DNA of 13,620 nt from JABCPO02 sp963513115 (GTDB taxonomy: Bacteria; Bacillota; Clostridia; TANB77; CAG-508), in contig CAUPPN010000018.1 of assembly GCA_963513115.1 (NCBI GenBank), positions 1 to 13,620 of the forward strand, written 5' to 3'. The position numbers and the translations under genes were made by a program. The first letter of the stretch is position 1, and the number at the start of each line of letters is the position of its first letter. Below are positions 1 through 5,619 of this stretch, one piece after another. Under the pieces are notes generated by a model, which was not told where the DNA came from, ran no database searches, and saw only the letters and a list, made by a program, of their open reading frames with translations.

Positions 1-92
1 ATATCCTTTTTTTAGAAATAAAAAAAGATAATAATAACTACCTTAATAACTAAACTTAAAAATAACAATACAAATAATAATAACTAATTATA

Positions 93-122
93 TTGAAGAA
101 TAGCTATGATTAGATATATAAT
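93..122 (+). promoter_or_regulatory. Predicted sigma-A promoter of the first gene
   Basis: TTGAAG at 93-98 and a perfect TATAAT at 117-122 are separated by 18 bases. Transcription would start near 129, just before the AGGAG ribosome binding site at 133-137, giving a very short leader. The sequence to its left (1-92) is AT-rich without visible genes; the T run at 7-13 could be the tail of a terminator belonging to a gene outside the window. Confidence 0.5.
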
Positions 123-142
123 ATAAACATGTAGGAGACATT

Positions 143-655
143 ATGGATAAAATGATATCTTTTATGCTTTTGATGAATCTAATTGCAAATCCTATTAGAA
201 ATGATATTAATGTATCTAAATATCAGCAAGATAAGATAGAAAAACAGGAAAAAATAAGAAATGCAAGAAGAGAAAATATACAAAATGTGGCAAATTATTA
301 TAGGCAAATACAAGAAAAAGCAAATGAAACAAATAATGATATAACTAGGATAAATAATCCTTTTAACTATGAGCTAATACAATACATGGGAGAGCAAAAT
401 GGTGAAAGAGTTTTAGAATTAGTAGACATTGTATATTTAAAAAACATGGAAGCAAAACAAGGAATAGGGCAAAGATTAAAATTACAATTTAATGACTTAA
501 TTGCAAAACCAGAAATGGAAGAAGATGTATATAAACTATACGTAGATACAATGAAAGAAGAAATAAAAAGGAACGTATCATACATAGTTGGTTTTGAATA
601 TGCAGAAAACTCTAATATATCTACAGTAGTTATATTTAAAAAAGATATGGTTTAA
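143..655 (+). CDS. Hypothetical protein, 170 residues, unknown function
   Basis: I do not recognise this protein. The ATG lies five bases after a good AGGAG, and a promoter sits directly upstream, so it is probably a real first gene. The first 17 residues are rather hydrophobic (MISFMLLMNLIANPI) but short for a membrane anchor and lack a clear signal-peptide cleavage site. Residues about 25-65 are rich in K, Q, E, N and R and probably form a long amphipathic helix or coiled coil. From about residue 75 the sequence alternates hydrophobic and charged residues as in a folded alpha/beta domain, ending with a strand-like segment (STVVIFKK). No catalytic motif is visible. It precedes rpiB by 69 bases with no terminator between, so the two could be co-transcribed. 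Confidence 0.75.
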   Translation: MDKMISFMLLMNLIANPIRNDINVSKYQQDKIEKQEKIRNARRENIQNVANYYRQIQEKANETNNDITRINNPFNYELIQYMGEQNGERVLELVDIVYLKNMEAKQGIGQRLKLQFNDLIAKPEMEEDVYKLYVDTMKEEIKRNVSYIVGFEYAENSNISTVVIFKKDMV

Positions 656-724
656 AGATAAAATAATAAGCAATTAATAAATTGATGAATTTATGAATAA
701 TAATTATAAATAAGTAGGTGAGAT

Positions 725-1180
725 ATGGTATATATAGCAAGTGATCATGGTGGATATGATTTAAAAAATGAAATAATTAAATATTTTAAAAAAGAAAATA
801 TTGAGTATGAAGATTTAGGAACAAATAGTAGTGAAAGAACGGATTATCCAATATTTGCAAAAAAAGTATGTGAAAAATTAATTGAAGAAAATGTAGATGG
901 TGCAAAAGGAATACTAATATGCAAAAGTGGACATGGAATGACATATACTGCAAACAAATTTAAAGGTATAAGATGTTCTCTTGCATACTCTAAAGAAAGT
1001 ATAGTTCATGGAGTAGAAGATGATGATATTAATGTAATTGCATTATCTTCAAATGATTTAGATAATGAATCTGCAATAGACATAGTAGAGGGATTTTTAA
1101 GCTCTAAATTTAAAAATAATGAAAGATACTTAGAAAGAGTAAAAATGGTATTAAATATAGAAAAAGAAAACTTTAAATAG
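725..1180 (+). CDS. rpiB: RpiB/LacAB-family sugar-phosphate isomerase with divergent active site
   Basis: The family interconverts ribose 5-phosphate and ribulose 5-phosphate (pentose phosphate pathway) or related aldose/ketose phosphates, in the cytoplasm. At 151 residues it has the usual length. Family landmarks are clear: ASDHGG at residues 5-10, GTNSSERTDYP at 32-42 (E. coli RpiB has WSSERTDYP), the catalytic Cys66 in ILICKSGHGM, TANKFKGIR at 75-83, and NVIALS at 103-108. Two normally conserved parts differ. The GTG after the catalytic Cys, part of the anion-binding loop, is KSG, and the ring-opening His (His99 in E. coli) is Asp99. His70 in the loop is an extra His. The fold is safe; the substrate is not, and it may act on another phosphosugar. 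The start follows a GGTGAG ribosome binding site. The next gene has its own promoter. Confidence 0.88.
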   Translation: MVYIASDHGGYDLKNEIIKYFKKENIEYEDLGTNSSERTDYPIFAKKVCEKLIEENVDGAKGILICKSGHGMTYTANKFKGIRCSLAYSKESIVHGVEDDDINVIALSSNDLDNESAIDIVEGFLSSKFKNNERYLERVKMVLNIEKENFK

Positions 1181-1220
1181 TGCATTTTTAAATAGTATAA
1201 AAATAATAAAAATAAAAACT

Positions 1221-1249
1221 TTGAAAAATATGCAAAAATAGCATATAAT
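1221..1249 (+). promoter_or_regulatory. Predicted sigma-A promoter of the S41 protease gene
   Basis: TTGAAA at 1221-1226 and TATAAT at 1244-1249 are spaced by 17 bases. The start of transcription would be near 1256, leaving a leader of about nine bases, so the GGAG at 1256-1259 lies at the very 5' end. Spacing and hexamers are near-consensus. It would serve the protease gene and probably lysS, which follows after 46 bases without a terminator. Confidence 0.55.
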
Positions 1250-1264
1250 AGTAATGGAGAAATT

Positions 1265-2482
1265 ATGAATACAGAAGAAAGTAAGCTAGAAAAAATAATA
1301 TATAAAATTGTAAATATAATAATACTAGTACTAATAGTATTATTATTATCTTCTTTAATAGCGACATATAGAATTAATAAAAGTATATATGGAGCAAAAA
1401 ATAGAGATGTTAAAACACAAAATGAAAGCTTTGATAGAATAAATAAAAATTTAAGAAAAGTTAAAGGCATATTAAATGAAAAATATCTAGGTGAAATTAA
1501 GGAACAAGATTTAGTTGATTCTGCGATTAAAGGATATGTTGAAGGACTTGGAGATAAATATACAACATATTATACAAAAGATGAATGGCAAGAATTAAAT
1601 GAAATATTATCAGGAGAATTTTACGGTATAGGTATATACATGGTAAGAGAAAAAGATGATAATGGCAGTATTGTAATATCTGAAATAATAGAAGGATCTC
1701 CTGCACAAAAGCAAGACCTAAAAGTAGGAGATAAGATATTAAAAGTAGACGATAAAGAAGTTACAGCAAAAGATTTTGAAACATTACCTAAAATTATTAA
1801 AGGAAAAGAAAATACAAAAGTTAAACTTGTTGTTTTAAGAGGAGAAGAGCTTTTAGAAAAAGAAGTTGAAAGGCAAAAAGTAGAAGTAAGTAATGTTAAA
1901 TCAAAGATGTTAGAAGATAATATTGGGTATATATATATAAATACATTTGATGATCATGTAGATAAATCATTCAAAAAGGAATATGATAATCTACAAAAAC
2001 AAGGTATGAAGAAGCTAATAATAGACGTAAGATTTAACGGTGGAGGAGAATTAGAAGCTACAAGAAAGATATTAGATATGTTTTTAGAAAAAGATAAAAT
2101 AATATTAATTTCTAGAAATAATAAAAATAGAGAAATAGAAATAAAAACAAAAGATGATGATGCTGAAAAATTACCAATTGTAGTATTAGTTAATGAATAT
2201 TCTGCATCTGCTTCAGAAATACTAACTGCAGCGCTTAAAGATAATGGTAAGGCAAAAATTATAGGTAAAACAACATATGGTAAAGGAGTAATACAAACCT
2301 TGATTACACCAATACTAAATGGTGGTGCGCTTAAGATAACAACAGAAGAATATTTAAGACCTAATAAGGAAAAAATAAATAAAGTTGGTATAAAACCAGA
2401 TATAGAAGTGGAAAATAAAAAAGAAGATAAAGAAGATAAACAATTAAATAAGGCAATAGAAGAAATTAAAAATATGAATTGA
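1265..2482 (+). CDS. S41-family C-terminal processing peptidase (CtpA/CtpB type)
   Basis: A membrane-anchored serine protease that cleaves partly folded or C-terminally exposed proteins outside the cytoplasmic membrane. Residues about 11-34 form one N-terminal membrane helix, so the rest should face outside. A PDZ domain (about 118-205, with GIGIYM at 121-126 and the core segment SPAQKQDLKVGDKIL) presents the substrate to the protease core (about 206-380). The catalytic triad is intact: Ser315 in SASASE (313-318), Lys340 in YGKG, and Gln344. The 25-residue Ser-Lys and 4-residue Lys-Gln spacings match B. subtilis CtpB. There is no C-terminal peptidoglycan-binding domain; the end is a charged KEDKEDK tail. 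The gene stops at TGA. The ATG follows GGAG by five bases. The natural substrate cannot be deduced from the context. Confidence 0.95.
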   Translation: MNTEESKLEKIIYKIVNIIILVLIVLLLSSLIATYRINKSIYGAKNRDVKTQNESFDRINKNLRKVKGILNEKYLGEIKEQDLVDSAIKGYVEGLGDKYTTYYTKDEWQELNEILSGEFYGIGIYMVREKDDNGSIVISEIIEGSPAQKQDLKVGDKILKVDDKEVTAKDFETLPKIIKGKENTKVKLVVLRGEELLEKEVERQKVEVSNVKSKMLEDNIGYIYINTFDDHVDKSFKKEYDNLQKQGMKKLIIDVRFNGGGELEATRKILDMFLEKDKIILISRNNKNREIEIKTKDDDAEKLPIVVLVNEYSASASEILTAALKDNGKAKIIGKTTYGKGVIQTLITPILNGGALKITTEEYLRPNKEKINKVGIKPDIEVENKKEDKEDKQLNKAIEEIKNMN

Positions 2483-2528
2483 AAAAAATAAAAACAAAAA
2501 TAAGAATAAATAATTAAGGAAGTGAAAA

Positions 2529-4442
2529 ATGGCAAATAATACAAATAACAATACAAATAATATGATTGAAGATATAGATAAGTTAATGAAAGTTAGGCTT
2601 GAAAAATATGAAAATCTAATAGAAGAAGGAAAGAATCCATTTGAAATAACTAAGTTTAATAGGACACATGTAATAAGTGATATAATGGAAAATCCAGAAA
2701 AATATCTAGATAAGACTGTTGTAATAGCGGCAAGAATAATGACAAAAAGAGTAATGGGAAAGGCATCATTTGCACATGTACAAGATGGTAGTGGAAGAAT
2801 GCAAATATATCTTTCAATTAATGATTTAGGAGATGATTACAAAGATTTCAAAAAATATGATTTAGGAGACATAATTGGAATAGAAGGTTTTGTATTTACT
2901 ACACAAACTGGAGAAACTACAATACATGCAACTAAAATAGTATTATTATCTAAAGCATTAAGACCATTACCAGATAAGCATTCTGGACTAAAAGATAGAG
3001 ATCAAAGATATAGGCATAGAGAAGTAGATTTAATAGTAAACCCTGAAATAAAAGAAACATTCTATAAAAGAATAAAAATATTAGGAGAGATTAAAAACTT
3101 CTTGGCAAAAAGAGGATATTTAGAAGTTGAAACACCAATACTACAAACTGTAGCAGGTGGAGCAAGTGCTAGACCATTTATTACACATCATAACACATTA
3201 GATATTGATATGTATTTAAGAATAGCAAATGAGCTATACTTAAAAAGATTAATAATTGGTGGATTAGAAAAAGTATATGAAATGGGTAAAATGTTCAGAA
3301 ATGAAGGAATGGACATAAAGCATAATCCTGAGTTTACAAACATTGAATTATATGAAGCATATAGTGACTATAAGGATATGATGGATTTAACTGAAGACCT
3401 ATTTGTAGATGTGGCAGAAAGTGTACTTGGAACAACTGAATTAGAGTATATGGGACAAAGATATGATCTATCAAAAGGTTGGAAAAGAATCACAATGACA
3501 GATTCTATAAAAGAAGTGTGCGGAATAGACTTTAATGAAATACAAACAGATGAAGAAGCAATAAAAGTTGCAGAAGATTTAGGAATAGAACTTGAAGAAT
3601 TTGATAAGAGCAGAGGAAGAATAATGAATCTTGTATTTGAAGAAAAAGTAGAAGAAACATTAATTCAACCAACATTCATATATGACTACCCAATAGAAAT
3701 ATCACCACTTACTAAAAAGAAAAAAGAAGACCCAAGACTTACAGAAAGATTTGAATTATTCATAGGTGGAAGAGAATATGCAAATGCATACTCAGAACTA
3801 AATGATCCAATAGATCAATATGAAAGATTTGTAAAACAATTAGAAGACAAAGAAAAAGGTGATGATGAAGCAAATGATATGGACAGTGACTTTATACAAG
3901 CACTAGAATATGGTATGCCACCTACTGGAGGGTTAGGAATAGGAATAGACAGAATGGTAATGTTATATACAAATTCTGAAAGTATACGTGATGTATTATT
4001 GTTCCCTACAATGAAACCGCTTGGAAAAGATGGAAAAGAAGTAGAAAATAAAAGAGTAACAGATATTGACTTAAGTAAGGTTAAGGTAGAACCATTATTT
4101 GAAGATATGGTAGATTTTGAAACATTTTCTAAATCAGACTTTAGAGTAGTTAAAGTTAAAAATTGCGAAGAAGTACCAAAATCTAAGAAACTATTAAAGT
4201 TTACTTTAAATGATGGAACAGGACAAGATAGAATAATATTATCTGGTATTAAAAATTACTATAATGCAGAACAATTAGTAGGAAAAACACTACTTGCAAT
4301 AACAAATTTACCAGAAAGAAAAATGATGGGAGAAGCATCACAAGGAATGCTACTTTCTGCAATATATGAATATGATGGTGAAGAACAATTAAACTTAATA
4401 GTGCTAGACAATAATATACCAGCAGGTTCTAAAATATATTAA
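2529..4442 (+). CDS. lysS: Lysyl-tRNA synthetase (class II) with extra C-terminal tRNA-binding domain
   Basis: Charges tRNA-Lys with lysine in the cytoplasm. At 637 residues it is well over 100 longer than ordinary bacterial LysS (about 500). Order: an Asn/Thr-rich N-terminus (residues 2-11); an OB-fold anticodon-binding domain (about 62-140); the class II catalytic core (about 160-497) with motif 2 around FRNEGMD (256-262) and motif 3 GGLGIGIDRM (467-476). The additional module at about 525-637 starts DFETFSKSDFRVVKVKNCEE and contains GMLLSA near 606. It is the OB-fold tRNA-binding domain (EMAP-II/Trbp111 type) better known at the C-terminus of bacterial MetRS. This is a natural fusion, in one uninterrupted frame, likely raising affinity for tRNA. 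The ATG follows AAGGAAG. No T-box leader is present. Two terminators follow. Confidence 0.97.
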   Translation: MANNTNNNTNNMIEDIDKLMKVRLEKYENLIEEGKNPFEITKFNRTHVISDIMENPEKYLDKTVVIAARIMTKRVMGKASFAHVQDGSGRMQIYLSINDLGDDYKDFKKYDLGDIIGIEGFVFTTQTGETTIHATKIVLLSKALRPLPDKHSGLKDRDQRYRHREVDLIVNPEIKETFYKRIKILGEIKNFLAKRGYLEVETPILQTVAGGASARPFITHHNTLDIDMYLRIANELYLKRLIIGGLEKVYEMGKMFRNEGMDIKHNPEFTNIELYEAYSDYKDMMDLTEDLFVDVAESVLGTTELEYMGQRYDLSKGWKRITMTDSIKEVCGIDFNEIQTDEEAIKVAEDLGIELEEFDKSRGRIMNLVFEEKVEETLIQPTFIYDYPIEISPLTKKKKEDPRLTERFELFIGGREYANAYSELNDPIDQYERFVKQLEDKEKGDDEANDMDSDFIQALEYGMPPTGGLGIGIDRMVMLYTNSESIRDVLLFPTMKPLGKDGKEVENKRVTDIDLSKVKVEPLFEDMVDFETFSKSDFRVVKVKNCEEVPKSKKLLKFTLNDGTGQDRIILSGIKNYYNAEQLVGKTLLAITNLPERKMMGEASQGMLLSAIYEYDGEEQLNLIVLDNNIPAGSKIY

Positions 4443-4450
4443 AAATATTA

Positions 4451-4483
4451 GGTCACAAAGCAATATAATTTGTGACCTTTTTA
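4451..4483 (+). terminator. Intrinsic terminator after lysS
   Basis: GGTCACAAA (4451-4459) and TTTGTGACC (4469-4477) form a perfect 9-bp stem with a 9-base loop, followed directly by TTTTTATT. It begins nine bases after the lysS stop codon. Confidence 0.9.
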
Positions 4484-4532
4484 TTGGTCTATTTAACATT
4501 TAGCTGGGATTAGTAGACAAATAAAAAAAGTA

Positions 4533-4565
4533 TAAAAAAAACAGACTATTATAGTCTGCTTTTTT
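4533..4565. terminator. Bidirectional intrinsic terminator between lysS and the minus-strand RNA
   Basis: CAGACTA (4542-4548) and TAGTCTG (4552-4558) form a 7-bp stem with a TTA loop. On the + strand it is followed by CTTTTTT; on the minus strand the left-hand A run at 4533-4541 becomes a long T run. It can therefore end lysS read-through from the left and, from the right, the predicted non-coding RNA. Confidence 0.8.
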
Positions 4566-5219
4566 AGTTGTTAAATATCATCTAATATACTCTTGTTTAT
4601 AAAATAAAGGTTGATTGATTTAAACCTTGGAAAGTGAAAACGTATGCTATTTAATAGCTACAATAGGTTACATTGTTCTTCTTTTTTTATTGTTTTATTT
4701 TTTTATTTTTTTATTTGCTCTTTTCTTTTCTTTTCTTTTTTTAAAACATTAACATATTTGCCGTATTATTAATATCGACGTATATATTTGTCATAAATGA
4801 AACATGTTTTAAGTTTTGTAAAAATTAGTTGTAAATTATAATTTGTAATGTTTTATTACATAGAAAGAAATTATTTCCAGCTTATTTAATTGATAACTTT
4901 TTAATCATTTTAATGATTATGAGTGATAGTATCAATATGCAGCTACTACATAATGTAGTAGCCACCATTTGCTCTACCTTAATTGATAGAGCATATAAGA
5001 GCAAATAGATGACATTTGCAATAGCCAAAACTACTTGACTGTGAGACAACCAAATAGGTTATACTAAATAATAATTGGTAGTCATATGAGTAAAGCACCA
5101 CTTTTTTTAAAATTAACCGCCTATTTTCTATTAGGAAGCTTTTATATTATTTGTATAAACTCAGCTTTTTTCGTCAGAATGTTGAATTTTCAACATTCTA
5201 AGTACAAAGTATTAACAAC
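4534..5219 (-). ncRNA. Candidate large structured non-coding RNA, about 690 nt, unassigned class
   Basis: No frame of 60 or more codons lies in this gap, yet it has a complete minus-strand transcription unit: a perfect promoter (5226-5254) and a terminator (4533-4565). The predicted 5' end GTTGTTAA (5219-5212) is complementary to TTAACAAC (4574-4567) just before the terminator. A second end-to-end helix pairs 5211-5204 with 4596-4588 (one G-U, one bulge). Internal stems include 5199-5190/5185-5176 (10 bp), 5167-5154/5146-5136 (11 bp with a 3-base bulge), 5083-5075/5053-5045 (8 bp with one mismatch), 4992-4985/4978-4971 (8 bp), 4962-4954/4950-4942 (9 bp), 4812-4804/4749-4741 (9 bp), and 4628-4623/4612-4607 (6 bp). 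The 8-bp stem at 4971-4992 has a G-U pair only on the minus strand, which supports this strand. G+C at 4921-5100 is about 34% by hand count, against about 8% in a sampled gap at 13381-13440. Size and end pairing recall ornate large RNAs such as ROOL, GOLLD or OLE, but I recognise no diagnostic motif. tmRNA and RNase P hallmarks are absent. Confidence 0.72.
4676..4742. repeat. Low-complexity pyrimidine tract (TTTTC and T7A units)
   Basis: This 67-base stretch is almost pure T with C, including about four TTTTC units (4720-4740) and two or three T-run-plus-A units (4681-4715). In the predicted minus-strand RNA it reads as an unpaired A/G-rich linker between the 72-nt closed domain on its 5' side and the terminal helices on its 3' side. 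Such tracts slip easily, so its length may vary among strains. Confidence 0.6.
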
Positions 5220-5225
5220 AAAATT

Positions 5226-5254
5226 ATTATAGCATGGATTTTAATATGTGTCAA
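5226..5254 (-). promoter_or_regulatory. Perfect-consensus minus-strand promoter for the non-coding RNA
   Basis: Reading the minus strand, TTGACA (5254-5249), a 17-base spacer (5248-5232) and TATAAT (5231-5226) match the sigma-A consensus at all 12 positions, and TGC precedes the -10 box as an extended -10 element. Transcription would start at about 5219, exactly where the 5' end-pairing sequence begins. It is the strongest promoter in the window and points away from every protein gene. Confidence 0.85.
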
Positions 5255-5255
5255 C

Positions 5256-5284
5256 TAGAAATTATATGATAAATATGATATTAT
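5256..5284 (+). promoter_or_regulatory. Possible extended -10 promoter of the small membrane protein gene
   Basis: TATTAT at 5279-5284 is preceded by TGA, an extended -10 element; the matching -35 position holds only TAGAAA (5256-5261). Transcription would start near 5291. It abuts the minus-strand promoter back to back. A TATAAT at 5294-5299 looks better in isolation but would put the start of transcription inside the ribosome binding site. Confidence 0.35.
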
Positions 5285-5312
5285 ACACATATATATAATA
5301 GGATGGTTGGAT

Positions 5313-5504
5313 ATGGAAATATTATTTATGATAGACTGTATAATAATTGCAATATCAACATATATGATATTTGATGCTAGAGTAATTGCAAGAAAATATT
5401 TTCCAATAGGAAGTAAAAATGGAATAGTATTCTTAATAAAAACAATAGGAATTTTAACTCTTGCACTTGGCATATTATTCTTAAAATATGTATATGTTAT
5501 ATAG
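5313..5504 (+). CDS. Small membrane protein, 63 residues, unknown function
   Basis: I do not recognise a family. The protein is almost all membrane: a first helix at about residues 2-20, a basic loop with DARVIARKYFPIGSKNG (21-37), and a second helix at about 38-60. By the positive-inside rule the loop is cytoplasmic and both ends are outside. The ATG at 5313 was preferred to a TTG at 5307, because AGGATGG (5300-5306) is correctly spaced for the ATG and touches the TTG. The gene is divergent from the predicted non-coding RNA, and no terminator separates it from the nucleoside kinase 115 bases downstream. A short gene in an AT-rich genome could arise by chance, but the ribosome binding site and balanced two-helix pattern argue that it is real. 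Confidence 0.65.
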   Translation: MEILFMIDCIIIAISTYMIFDARVIARKYFPIGSKNGIVFLIKTIGILTLALGILFLKYVYVI

Positions 5505-5619
5505 TATAAAAATGTAAAACAAAAACAAAAACAAATTAAATAAAAAATAAAGAAGAAAAAGAAAAAATAAAATGAAGAAACTATATGTGAAATAATATCA
5601 AACAAAAGATGAGGTAAAA

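Noticed and set aside
60..79. A 20-base exact match (AAATAACAATACAAATAATA) between 60-79 and 2543-2562 in the start of lysS
   Set aside because: The sequence consists almost only of A, T and C in low-complexity order; chance or slippage explains it better than a functional repeat.
682..710. Promoter TTGATG-17-TATAAA before rpiB
   Set aside because: Transcription would start inside the ribosome binding site, so it would give a leader too short to use it; in AT-rich sequence such matches are frequent.
2480..2482. Recoded TGA (tryptophan) as in mycoplasmas, considered because of the AT richness
   Set aside because: TGA ends the protease gene at the expected place and the conserved proteins need no in-frame TGA.
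1954..2556. A 200-codon minus-strand reading frame opposite the protease gene, and many similar ones elsewhere
   Set aside because: Its product is Ser/Phe/Leu-rich, as expected from the reverse of a Lys/Glu/Asn-rich gene; no ribosome binding site precedes it and the + strand gene is certain.
4676..4742. CRISPR-like or tandem-repeat array
   Set aside because: Units are 5-8 bases of T with C or A and have no spacers; this is simple low-complexity sequence.
5176..5199. Perfect hairpin AGAATGTTGA/TCAACATTCT as a terminator
   Set aside because: No T run follows on either strand; it fits better as the first internal stem of the minus-strand RNA.
4441..5312. tmRNA, RNase P RNA, 6S RNA, or a riboswitch or T-box leader
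   Set aside because: I found no tag-peptide frame or tRNA-like ends of tmRNA, no GAGGAAAGTCC of RNase P and no T-box GGTGG motif. The unit is too long for 6S RNA and has no gene downstream in its own direction.
5307..5312. TTG start at 5307 for the small membrane protein
   Set aside because: It directly touches the AGGATGG ribosome binding site; the ATG six bases later is correctly spaced.
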